From: a bacterium
GTDB lineage: Bacteria > Bacteroidota > Bacteroidia > Cytophagales > Thermonemataceae
Reading direction: 5' to 3'
Assembly: GCA_025362415.1 (NCBI GenBank)
Contig: JANYGM010000432.1
Span: forward strand, 1-11,743
Length of the DNA stretch: 11,743 bases
This document shows positions 1 through 6,416 of this stretch, piece by piece; position 1 is the stretch's first letter, and the number at the start of each line of letters is the position of its first letter. Below the pieces are notes generated by a model, which saw nothing but the letters and a program-made list of their open reading frames with translations, did no database searches and was not told the DNA's origin. Position numbers and translations under genes: made by a program.

Positions 1-2
1 AC

Positions 3-941
3 AACCCAAAAAACCAAACTAGCACGCATCACGAAGTAAAAATCAATGATGATATTTTGAACGAATTTGAGCAATACATTACATTCTTAGATATGCCCAT
101 TGCTGACGGTGCAGGCTTGCTCACACACGCACTTGCACGCTATACGCAGGCGCAAAATGTGCGTGTAGTGCTTTCTGGTGCAGGTGCAGACGAGCTTTTT
201 GGTGGCTATAATAGACATTGGGCATTTGCAAAATACCTTAATAATAGAAATAAAATAATTTTTAAAATAGGATTTAAGTTACTAAAAACCTTCAAAAAGA
301 CTTTTTTGAGTGTGTTGGGTATGTTTTCTAAACCAAAGCAAAGACTTGCAAAGCAATTTTTAGAAAATATCAATGAAGATGCAAAAACAACTTTTTTGCA
401 GTTTTCTAGTCTGAATATTCTTGAAAAGAATAAAGAAAAAAGCCAAACAAAAGGCTTTAAACAAGCAAATTTTGGCATTTTAGATGCTTTGGAATACGAC
501 CAAAATAATTATCTTTCCTCTGATGTGCTTGCTATTACGGATTTGATGACAATGCGTCACAGCATAGAGGCAAGAGTGCCATTTTTGGACGAAAAAGTTG
601 TGCAATTTATGCAAAATATACCTGAAAAAGCATTTTTAGAAAATGCCCCTAAATGGCTTTTGAAAGAAATTCTTGACCAAAAAAACGGAAAAATATATAC
701 CCAGCGCACCAAACAAGGTTTTGGTATGCCATTTGGAGAATGGATAAAAAATGAAAAGTGGCAACATTTATTAGTGCCGCTTTTGGAAGAAAATCTACTT
801 TTGAAGGATGTGCTAAAAGATATTTTGAGTGTTGAGAAAATCAAAGAAATAATAACACAACACCTTAATAATAAGCAAGATAATAGCAGAGAAATTTGGG
901 CTTTGCTAGTGCTTTTGCATTGGTTAAAATTGCATTTTTAG
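3..941 (+). CDS. asnB: Asparagine synthase (glutamine-hydrolysing), C-terminal part; 5' end outside window
   Basis: Converts aspartate to asparagine with ATP and glutamine in the cytoplasm; the part seen here is the synthetase (ATP pyrophosphatase-type) domain. The reading frame is open from base 3, so the gene starts upstream of the window, and the TTG at 57 is not a real start. About 312 residues are visible, roughly half of a typical ~600-residue AsnB; the N-terminal glutaminase domain is missing only because of the window edge. Visible landmarks are DMPIADGAG, the pyrophosphate-binding loop LSGAGADELFGGYNRH (around bases 171-221) and the conserved MRHSIEARVPFLD block (around 551-592), followed by the usual KWLLKEI and RTKQGFGMPFGEW segments. 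The gene ends with TAG. No hairpin terminator was seen after it. Family is very clear. Paralogous AsnB-like enzymes acting in surface-polysaccharide pathways cannot be excluded from this half alone. Confidence 0.93.
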   Translation, partial: NPKNQTSTHHEVKINDDILNEFEQYITFLDMPIADGAGLLTHALARYTQAQNVRVVLSGAGADELFGGYNRHWAFAKYLNNRNKIIFKIGFKLLKTFKKTFLSVLGMFSKPKQRLAKQFLENINEDAKTTFLQFSSLNILEKNKEKSQTKGFKQANFGILDALEYDQNNYLSSDVLAITDLMTMRHSIEARVPFLDEKVVQFMQNIPEKAFLENAPKWLLKEILDQKNGKIYTQRTKQGFGMPFGEWIKNEKWQHLLVPLLEENLLLKDVLKDILSVEKIKEIITQHLNNKQDNSREIWALLVLLHWLKLHF

Positions 942-1086
942 AGTTTTTTGATACATTATTCACTTTCTGTAAGTACAACTTAAACACATACTGGTCATAT
1001 ATTTTCTGTAGAAATAAAGGAAAAAATGTATATTTACGCAAAAATATAACAGTTGATTATCATATTTTGTACTTTACTCAAAATTT

Positions 1087-1108
1087 ACAATTCACAATTC
1101 ACAATTCA
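1087..1108 (+). repeat. Three perfect 7-bp repeats (ACAATTC) abutting a start codon
   Basis: Three exact tandem copies of ACAATTC occupy 1087-1107, one base before the ATG of the adenosyltransferase gene. The same kind of heptad lies directly before ctaA, rsmA and chrA and at the right end of the window. No Shine-Dalgarno-like stretch is seen between the repeat and the ATG. Confidence 0.85.
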
Positions 1109-1657
1109 ATGAAAATATATACAAAAACAGGCGACAAAGGGCAAACCTCACTAATTGGTGGTACAAGAGTTTTCAAATCTGACCTAAGAATAGACACCTA
1201 TGGCACTGTGGACGAGCTAAATTCGTATATTGGGCTTATCAGAGACCAACCTATCAACGAAAAAAGAAAGGATTTACTCAAAGAAATCCAAGACCGTTTA
1301 TTTACTATTGGCTCTTCTTTGGCATCAGACCCAGAACAATCTAAAAAGAAAATCCCAGATTTATTAGAAACTGACATCACCCTTTTAGAAGAAGAAATGG
1401 ACAAAATAGACCTTATTGTGCCTGAAATGCGCTTTTTTATCTTGCCTGGCGGACATCAGTCTATTTCTTTTGCACATATAGCACGTACTGTATGCAGGCG
1501 TGCAGAACGCCTGTCTATTGCGTTGGCACAAGAAACGTATGTAAATGAATTGGTGATAAAGTACCTCAACCGCCTTTCTGACTATCTTTTTACGCTTTGC
1601 CGTATGATGCATCACGAGCTAAATATAGAGGAAATTGCTTGGAAACCAAGATTTTAA
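1109..1657 (+). CDS. Cob(I)alamin adenosyltransferase, PduO type
   Basis: Transfers the adenosyl group of ATP to cob(I)alamin to make coenzyme B12 (adenosylcobalamin) in the cytoplasm. The product of 182 residues has the normal PduO/MMAB-family length. It carries the N-terminal ATP-binding motif TKTGDKGQTSL (residues 5-15), the DELNSYIG segment (35-42), the RTVCRRAER motif (126-134) and the NRLSDYLFTLCR helix (154-165). I chose the ATG at 1109 because the family begins M-K-I-Y-T-K-T-G-D-K-G; the open frame continues upstream to 896 but overlaps asnB and runs through the heptad repeats, so that extension is not protein. No other intact B12 gene is in the window, although a likely cobS fragment lies at 7887-7967. 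No cobalamin riboswitch was recognised in the 167 bp upstream. Family assignment is firm; whether it serves salvage or de novo synthesis cannot be told here. Confidence 0.95.
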   Translation: MKIYTKTGDKGQTSLIGGTRVFKSDLRIDTYGTVDELNSYIGLIRDQPINEKRKDLLKEIQDRLFTIGSSLASDPEQSKKKIPDLLETDITLLEEEMDKIDLIVPEMRFFILPGGHQSISFAHIARTVCRRAERLSIALAQETYVNELVIKYLNRLSDYLFTLCRMMHHELNIEEIAWKPRF

Positions 1658-1879
1658 TGAATTATGAATTTTTAATTAGGAATTAGGAATGAATACAAAA
1701 TATTGATAATCAAAAAAATATGTATTATTGTTATTTTTGTTTTATCATAACATAAACTAATTATCAAACGCTACTTTAATGAATTAAAACCTTTTTGTAT
1801 TTCTTACTGTTTTTTGAGCGTGAATTTAATTACAATGGCATATTGTATTCATTCACAATTTAAAATTCACAATTTACTT

Positions 1880-1911
1880 TGTGTTGTCAGGTGTTTCCAC
1901 CTGACAACAAA
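1880..1911 (+). repeat. REP-like palindrome, left unit
   Basis: A perfect 11-bp inverted repeat (GTTGTCAGGTG at 1883-1893 and CACCTGACAAC at 1898-1908) encloses a TTTC loop. The 32-bp unit recurs in the opposite orientation at 1994-2025 with only two differences, and those two preserve base pairing. This pairing of opposed units resembles bacterial REP/BIME elements mobilised by RAYT transposases; no such transposase is in the window. Confidence 0.8.
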
Positions 1912-1993
1912 CATAGCTTTTAAATATTGTTTTTTGCAGAAAATAAGACGTGAAAATTGTTATTTTCTCCAAAATGAAAAATCTAAAAGCGCA

Positions 1994-2025
1994 TTTGTCG
2001 TCAGGTGGAAACACCTGACGACACA
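1994..2025 (-). repeat. REP-like palindrome, right unit (inverted copy)
   Basis: A perfect 11-bp inverted repeat (GTCGTCAGGTG at 1997-2007 and CACCTGACGAC at 2012-2022) encloses a GAAA loop, the complement of the TTTC loop of the left unit. Relative to the left unit a T-A pair has become C-G at the third arm position, a compensatory change. The two units are 82 bp apart. Confidence 0.8.
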
Positions 2026-2100
2026 GGGAAAATAGAAATTAACATTACTGGGGGTTTATACCCCACGAATACAAACGTATAATGTCGCTATCAAACTTGT

Positions 2101-2138
2101 ATTCATTCACAATTCACAATTTAAAATTCACAATTTAA
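2101..2138 (+). repeat. ATTCACA/ATTTAAA heptad-like tract before ctaA
   Basis: Degenerate tandem units of the ATTCACA type fill most of the 40 bp before the ctaA start codon. Related tracts lie at 1087, 1851, 3561, 10354 and 11714. Confidence 0.7.
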
Positions 2139-2141
2139 AAA

Positions 2142-3248
2142 ATGTTCAATACTAAAAACTTCCGTTTTTGGGGAATACTCACTGTTTTATCTATCTATTT
2201 ATTGATATTAGTAGGTGGAATTGTACGTAGCACAGGTGCAGGAATGGGCTGCCCAGATTGGCCCAAATGCTTTGGACAATGGATTCCGCCTACACAAGCA
2301 AGCGAAATCCCAACTGATTATAAGGATTTTTATGCGAATGCTCGTAAGCAAAAAAATATCAAAATAGCTGGTTATCTTGATAAAATGGGCTTTTCAGAAC
2401 TTGCCTTGCGCATTGTCAATGATGAAAGCATTTATATAGAACAAGATTTTAACGCCACAAAAACTTGGATAGAATACTTAAACAGGCTACTTGGCGCACT
2501 TATTGGCGTGTTTGTGTTTGCTAGTTTGCTTACTTCTATTGCTTACTTCAAAACAGACAAACGCATTACTTTATTGGCATTTAGTAGTTTTATTTTGGTA
2601 GGAATTCAGGGCTGGATAGGCTCTGTGGTGGTTTCTACCAATCTTCTGCCAGGAATAATCTCTATACACATGTTTTTGGCTATTTTGATTGTTTTTTTAT
2701 TGATTTATGCAGTTGCGAGAGCTACCGCAAATATTCAATATGATAATTTTTATATAGAAAAACTTTCTAACAAAAATACCGTTAATTTGGTGCTTTTGAG
2801 TGCAATGGTAATGCTTTTTGTGCAGACTTTTTTGGGTACGCAAGTGCGAGAAACCATTGATATTGTCGCAAAACAACTAGGAGAAGGCAACCGAGATAGC
2901 TGGATAGAACAAATGGGACTAAGTTTTTATGTTCATAGGTCATTTTCTTTGCTAATTTTTGGCGCACATATTTATTTAATTTATCTTTTGAAGAAAAATC
3001 AAATAAATAATAATGTAAAAGAAACTAAAAAAGGCTTTTTTAATACATCTGGTAATGTTTTAATTGGACTTATTGCTTTTGAAATAGCAAGTGGCGCAGC
3101 AATGGCATATTTGGCAATACCTGCATTTTTGCAACCATTACACCTTGTTGTGGCGGTTTTGATACTTGGAGTACAGTTTTTTGCGCTTTTGTTTGTTAAT
3201 GAAACCTATTTTTTTAAGCAAAAAGAAACTTTTGTTGGTCAGGTCTAA
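2142..3248 (+). CDS. ctaA: Heme A synthase (COX15/CtaA family)
   Basis: Membrane enzyme that oxidises the C8 methyl group of heme O to the formyl group of heme A, the cofactor of aa3-type cytochrome oxidases. The 368-residue product has about eight hydrophobic segments (roughly 9-28, 115-137, 141-163, 170-192, 213-233, 264-285, 303-325 and 328-350). Family hallmarks include GGIVRSTGAGMGCPDWPKCFG (residues 25-45), with cysteines 37 and 43 placed like the extracytoplasmic cysteine pair of CtaA. Histidine motifs seen are ISIHMF, YVHRSF and QPLHLV, the expected heme ligands. The RLLGALIG segment at about 114-121 also fits. The ATG at 2142 gives a normal N-terminus directly before TM1. The gene stands alone, without cytochrome oxidase genes beside it, and is followed by a clear terminator at 3280. 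It implies aerobic respiration with heme A. Confidence 0.95.
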   Translation: MFNTKNFRFWGILTVLSIYLLILVGGIVRSTGAGMGCPDWPKCFGQWIPPTQASEIPTDYKDFYANARKQKNIKIAGYLDKMGFSELALRIVNDESIYIEQDFNATKTWIEYLNRLLGALIGVFVFASLLTSIAYFKTDKRITLLAFSSFILVGIQGWIGSVVVSTNLLPGIISIHMFLAILIVFLLIYAVARATANIQYDNFYIEKLSNKNTVNLVLLSAMVMLFVQTFLGTQVRETIDIVAKQLGEGNRDSWIEQMGLSFYVHRSFSLLIFGAHIYLIYLLKKNQINNNVKETKKGFFNTSGNVLIGLIAFEIASGAAMAYLAIPAFLQPLHLVVAVLILGVQFFALLFVNETYFFKQKETFVGQV

Positions 3249-3279
3249 TTATTCTTTATATTTTATAAAATCCATTCTG

Positions 3280-3315
3280 AATAGGAATTTGATTTATTCA
3301 AATTCCTATTATTTT
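3280..3315 (+). terminator. Rho-independent terminator of ctaA
   Basis: A perfect 13-bp inverted repeat (AATAGGAATTTGA at 3280-3292, TCAAATTCCTATT at 3298-3310) with a 5-nt loop is followed by ATTTTTA. It begins 32 nt after the ctaA stop codon. The stem is AT-rich but long and uninterrupted. Confidence 0.82.
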
Positions 3316-3355
3316 TATGCTTACTTTTGTGCCAGAAAACCGCTTAAAAAACAAA

Positions 3356-3384
3356 ACAATTGCCCCTCAAAAAAGAGCAATTGT
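3356..3384. other. Stem-loop of unknown role upstream of rsmA
   Basis: ACAATTGC (3356-3363) pairs with GCAATTGT (3377-3384); the inner part can add a CTC/GAG stem around an A6 loop. No T-run follows it, so it is not a typical terminator. It could be a leader structure or processing site; this is inference. Confidence 0.4.
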
Positions 3385-3447
3385 CCAATGAAAAATTACT
3401 TATTAACCTATTCTTTTTTTAACCTATTCTTCTTTACTTTCTATCTT

Positions 3448-3476
3448 TTGCATTTACTTTAGTTGCATTTACTTTA
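3448..3476 (+). repeat. 14-bp direct repeat (TTGCATTTACTTTA x2)
   Basis: Two exact copies separated by one base lie about 105 bp upstream of rsmA, so the period is 15 bp. It might be a regulator site or simply slippage in AT-rich DNA. Confidence 0.6.
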
Positions 3477-3580
3477 ATTGCCTCTAATTTAGTGCTTATA
3501 ATTGTCTAACTAACTGTGCTTGTTTTTGTTTTATTTCTGCTAATTATTTCTTTCAAATTTCAAATTCACAATTCAAAATA

Positions 3581-4459
3581 ATGATTGTAAAACCTAAAAA
3601 ACATCTTGGGCAACATTTTCTCAATGATAAAAACATTGCCTTGGATATTGTAAATGCACTTTCTGGTGAAAGTAAAAAAGTATTGGAAATTGGGGCAGGT
3701 ACAGGCGTACTCACAGAATTTCTTATAAAACACCAGGAATACGAAACTTTTTTGATTGATATTGACACAGAATCCATTGCTTATCTCAAAGATTTTTATC
3801 CAGAACTTTACAAGGAAAATAAGATTTTGGAGGGTGATTTTTTGCAATTAAACTTGAATAATATTTTTAATATTACCACCCCCAACCCCTCCTCCAAAGG
3901 AGGGGAGCAAGAAGTTCCCCTCCTTCCTAAGGAGGGGTTAGGGGTGGTTTTGACTGAAAATACATCAGAAAAGTTTGCCATTATTGGGAATTTTCCTTAT
4001 AATATTTCTTCTCAAATATTTTTTAAAGTACTGGAAAACAAAGAGTTAGTAACAGAAGTAGTTTGTATGCTTCAAAAAGAAGTAGCAGAACGTATAGCCT
4101 CTGCACCTGGCAAAAAAACCTACGGAATTTTGAGTGTTTTTTTGCAGGCTTTTTATGACATAAAATATTTATTTACTGTTGAACCTCACGTATTTATACC
4201 TCCGCCAAAAGTCAAATCTGGTGTTATTTCTCTTAAAAGAAATAATGTTGAAAAATTGGATTGTGACGAAAAAAAGTTCAAAGAAATTGTAAAACTGGCT
4301 TTCAACCAACGCCGCAAAACCCTGCGCAATGCCCTAAAAGCCGTTATTATTTCACCAGAATTTAATAAACTAGAGATTTTAGACAAACGTGCAGAACAAC
4401 TTTCTGTGGCACAATTTGTTACACTTACACAAATGATTGTAGCACAAGAGAAAGTTTGA
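3581..4459 (+). CDS. rsmA: 16S rRNA (adenine(1518)-N6/adenine(1519)-N6)-dimethyltransferase, with in-frame insert
   Basis: RsmA/KsgA dimethylates two adjacent adenines in the 3' hairpin of 16S rRNA during small-subunit maturation, using S-adenosylmethionine. Visible motifs are the N-terminal KKHLGQHFLND (residues 6-16), the SAM-binding EIGAGTG (36-42), the acidic D60/D62 after strand 2, GDF (85-87), the catalytic NFPYNISS (137-144), and the C-terminal domain with FNQRRKTLRNAL (241-252). The product is 292 residues against the usual ~260-270. The excess is a 25-codon block (residues 99-123, TTPNPSSKGG...GLGVV) encoded by a GC-rich palindromic repeat between the GDF and NFPY motifs; removing it gives 267 residues. 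The frame is intact and all motifs remain, so the gene is probably functional. ATG at 3581 is the only start that gives the family N-terminus. Confidence 0.95.
   Translation: MIVKPKKHLGQHFLNDKNIALDIVNALSGESKKVLEIGAGTGVLTEFLIKHQEYETFLIDIDTESIAYLKDFYPELYKENKILEGDFLQLNLNNIFNITTPNPSSKGGEQEVPLLPKEGLGVVLTENTSEKFAIIGNFPYNISSQIFFKVLENKELVTEVVCMLQKEVAERIASAPGKKTYGILSVFLQAFYDIKYLFTVEPHVFIPPPKVKSGVISLKRNNVEKLDCDEKKFKEIVKLAFNQRRKTLRNALKAVIISPEFNKLEILDKRAEQLSVAQFVTLTQMIVAQEKV
3875..3949 (+). repeat. Palindromic repeat element inserted in frame inside rsmA
   Basis: The outer arms at 3875-3892 and 3931-3948 are 18-bp inverted repeats with one mismatch. Two smaller hairpins share the CCCCTCC/GGAGGGG core (3886-3892 with 3899-3905; 3917-3923 with 3931-3937). 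The 75-bp block is exactly 25 codons without a stop, and its GC-rich, G/C-run composition contrasts sharply with the AT-rich gene around it. It behaves like the coding palindromic elements known from Rickettsia (RPE), but its family is not identified here. Confidence 0.85.
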
Positions 4460-4460
4460 G

Positions 4461-4488
4461 GTTTGAAGTACGAAGTTTGAAGTACGAA
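4461..4488 (+). repeat. 14-bp tandem repeat directly after rsmA
   Basis: Two exact copies of GTTTGAAGTACGAA lie at 4461-4474 and 4475-4488. A partial copy, GTTTGAG at 4454-4460, contains the rsmA stop codon, so the repeat seems to have grown from the gene end. The unit is twice seven bases long (GTTTGAA, GTACGAA), matching the heptad period of the other repeats here. Confidence 0.75.
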
Positions 4489-4551
4489 ATAAATAGAAAA
4501 TGCTGATAATCAATTTATTATATATTATTTCTTTTAAAAAATAATCAAAAA

Positions 4552-5619
4552 ATGCTAGATTATCTTATTGTTGGGCAAGGAATTGCAGGAACTATACTTG
4601 CAGAAACTCTCCTAAATCATCAGAAAACTGTGCTTGTTATCAATGATGAAGCAGGATTTTGTAGTTCACAAGTGGCGGCAGGCATTTTTAATCCGCTTAC
4701 AGGCAAAAAATTGCTAAAAACGTGGCTTGCGGATACAATATTCCCTTTTTTGGATAAATTTTATACTGATTTAGAAGTAAAACTAAATACGAAATTTCTT
4801 CACAAAAAAGCCATTTATAGACCTTTCAGAGGGATAGATGAGCAAAATGAATGGCTTTTGCGTGCTAGTTTGCCAGAATATAAACATTATTTAGACAACA
4901 CTCCTCTTCATCAAGATGATGATTATCTGGATTATATCAAAAATCCCTTTGGTGGAATAGTTACAAAACAAGCGGGTTATGTTGATTTGCCTGTGTTTTT
5001 GAGTGCTTATAAGGATTTTTTGATAGAAAAAACCGCATATATCAATGCTAATTTTTTATATGAAGACATTGTTTTTGAGGAAGATAAAGTAATTTGGAAG
5101 GCGTTTTCTGCAAAAAAAATTATTTTTTGTGAAGGCGTAAAAGCTACTCAAAATCCTTTTCTAAGACATTTGCCGTTTTCGCCTGTCAAAGGGGAGGTTT
5201 TAGAAATAAAACTCCTTCAAAATAATAAAAATACTGATTATAGCCATATCATCAATTTGGGTGTTTCTCTCGTTCCTATTGAGAAACAAAATCAGCAAGA
5301 AACAACAATTAGAGTAGCTTCTACCTATAGTTGGCAACCACTAGATTGGGAAACAAGCGCAAAAGCTACCCAAGAACTTACAGAAAAAGCTGCTCAAATA
5401 CTTTCTGTGCCATTTGAGGTAGTGGGGCAAGTGGCTGGAGTACGTCCTGCGACAAAAAACCGCCGTCCAATAGTGGGTTTACATCACGAAAACCCACTTA
5501 TTGGCGTTTTTAATGGTTTGGGGAGCAAAGGTGTTTCTCTTGCACCTTATTTGGCGCATTGTTTTTATGAATTTTTAGAAGAAAATAGACCTCTACCACT
5601 AGAAATAAATAGCGTTTAA
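4552..5619 (+). CDS. FAD-dependent oxidoreductase, DAO family
   Basis: The 355-residue product begins with a Rossmann FAD-binding motif, DYLIVGQGIAGTILAE (residues 3-18, GxGxxG at 8-13). A SSQVAAGIFNPLTGKK block (38-53) resembles the region after the first dinucleotide-binding motif in DAO enzymes such as glycine oxidase (ThiO) and the C-terminal domain of MnmC. The C-terminal VAGVRPATKNRRPIVG (294-309) and NGLGSKGVSLAP (321-332) are the typical closing FAD-contact segments of the family. It is probably an oxidase or dehydrogenase of an amine or amino acid; the substrate cannot be read from the sequence. The MnmC-like tRNA-modification role is only a possibility, since no methyltransferase domain is attached. 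It is transcribed from its own 92-bp gap after rsmA and is convergent with the rloB-like gene, 66 bp away, with no obvious terminator between. Confidence 0.85.
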   Translation: MLDYLIVGQGIAGTILAETLLNHQKTVLVINDEAGFCSSQVAAGIFNPLTGKKLLKTWLADTIFPFLDKFYTDLEVKLNTKFLHKKAIYRPFRGIDEQNEWLLRASLPEYKHYLDNTPLHQDDDYLDYIKNPFGGIVTKQAGYVDLPVFLSAYKDFLIEKTAYINANFLYEDIVFEEDKVIWKAFSAKKIIFCEGVKATQNPFLRHLPFSPVKGEVLEIKLLQNNKNTDYSHIINLGVSLVPIEKQNQQETTIRVASTYSWQPLDWETSAKATQELTEKAAQILSVPFEVVGQVAGVRPATKNRRPIVGLHHENPLIGVFNGLGSKGVSLAPYLAHCFYEFLEENRPLPLEINSV

Positions 5620-5685
5620 GTAAAAATAACAAGTAGTTTACGGAGGGATTTTTAGCGTTTTAGCATCAATAAGAAATAGAAAAAA

Positions 5686-6414
5686 CTAATTTTTGTACCA
5701 TTCAAGCCACTTTCGTAGCTCTATAACAAGTAAATGCACTTTGGTACTCGGATTGGCATCTATTGGATTTTTATCTTGTTGCGCAAGCAATAATTTTTCT
5801 GCTTTTTTGATTGCTTGCTCCTCATTTCCTATTTGCGCAATGATTTTGAGTATTTGTGCTTTATCTTTTTGATGATTGTAAAGGTAGTTTTGATATAAAC
5901 TACCACTTTTTTGTACTGCATCTTGCAACATTTGATAAATATCTGCTCGTGGAATAGATTTTGTAGTTGATACATTTGTCAGATGCAGAAGTAACCATAA
6001 CTCAAAAACCTCATTACTGAACGCTAATTGTATGTTTTCTTGCTTTGCAAGGGTAAAAGCATCTTCAAAATTTTTGGTTTTTTGAGTATCTTTGTCTGCA
6101 TCATCTTTATCAAAAACTGCCCAAACAAAATCAATTTCTTTGTTATGTTGCTGTTTTAAGTTATTTTTTTCTTGGATAGCTTGCTCTACTACACCTTTTT
6201 GGTCTTTTCCTGTTCCTACAACCTCAAAAAACATAGTTTCTGGTGAAATCTTATCAAATTCATCTTTGAATTGCCTAAAATATGCTGGTTCTGTTGCTTC
6301 ATCTTCACAAACAACCAAAAAAAACTGCTTGTACTTTCTTGTTCTTAGTGGTCTTTTTTCTTCAGTTTTGGCAGGTTTTTTAGTGGATTTGCGCTGAATT
6401 TCACCTCGTTTCAT
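5686..6414 (-). CDS. RloB-like protein (TOPRIM-type), putative defence effector
   Basis: A 242-residue protein with the layout of the RloB family. A basic, lysine-rich N-terminus (1-30) precedes FFLVVCEDEATEPAYFRQF (31-49), whose E37/E39/E42 fit the acidic first motif of TOPRIM-like nucleases. WAVFDKDDADKD follows (98-109), the acidic second motif. SNEVFELWLLLH (133-144) is characteristic of RloB, and NPSTKVHLLV is near the C-terminus (221-230). RloB genes pair with AAA15-type ATPases, as here: the upstream ATPase gene ends only 2 nt before this start, so the two are surely co-transcribed. Related ATPase/TOPRIM pairs act in phage defence (PARIS AriA/AriB is the nearest analogue; the lactococcal AbiL system appears to be of the same kind). 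Nuclease activity and the trigger are inferred. Start ATG (complement of 6412-6414) is set by the operon spacing. Confidence 0.85.
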   Translation of the reverse strand: MKRGEIQRKSTKKPAKTEEKRPLRTRKYKQFFLVVCEDEATEPAYFRQFKDEFDKISPETMFFEVVGTGKDQKGVVEQAIQEKNNLKQQHNKEIDFVWAVFDKDDADKDTQKTKNFEDAFTLAKQENIQLAFSNEVFELWLLLHLTNVSTTKSIPRADIYQMLQDAVQKSGSLYQNYLYNHQKDKAQILKIIAQIGNEEQAIKKAEKLLLAQQDKNPIDANPSTKVHLLVIELRKWLEWYKN

Positions 6415-6416
6415 AT

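Larger units (their letters stand above)
1658..2141. other. 484-bp intergenic region with REP-like hairpins and AT-rich heptad repeats
   Basis: No convincing gene is seen. From left to right it holds a short heptad tract (two AATTAGG units around 1674-1688), an AT-rich stretch, an ATTCACAATTT tract (1851-1876), two opposed hairpins (1880-1911 and 1994-2025), a weak 8-bp inverted repeat between them (1939-1946 with 1960-1967), a small GGGGT/ACCCC hairpin (2051-2064) and the heptad tract that runs into ctaA. An open frame at 1814-2035 spans both hairpins and is judged spurious. Confidence 0.75.
3249..3580. other. 332-bp intergenic region between ctaA and rsmA
   Basis: No gene is seen. It holds the ctaA terminator (3280-3315), a second stem-loop (3356-3384), a pair of AACCTATTCTT direct repeats (around 3408-3431), a 14-bp direct repeat TTGCATTTACTTTA at 3448-3461 and 3463-3476, and a short ATTCACA-type tract just before rsmA. 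No promoter with a full TTG/TAnnTTTG pair could be identified. Confidence 0.65.

Noticed and set aside
896..1108. N-terminal extension of the cobalamin adenosyltransferase
   Set aside because: It would overlap asnB and translate the ACAATTC repeats; the family starts at the M-K-I-Y-T-K-T-G motif encoded from 1109.
942..1108. Cobalamin riboswitch before the adenosyltransferase gene
   Set aside because: The gap is AT-rich, only 167 bp, and no B12-box-like or GC-rich paired core was seen.
1814..2035. Open frame of 73 codons between the adenosyltransferase and ctaA genes
   Set aside because: It runs through both REP-like hairpins and a heptad tract, with translated repeats and no recognisable domain. 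The frame is open because of the repeats.
2051..2064. GGGGT/ACCCC palindrome before ctaA as an operator
   Set aside because: Five-base arms around a four-base loop are too short to support a specific role; noted only within the intergenic description.
5620..5685. Terminator between the convergent FAD oxidoreductase and rloB-like genes
   Set aside because: Only a weak GTAAA/TTTAC pairing with a long loop was found, with no T-run; not supported.
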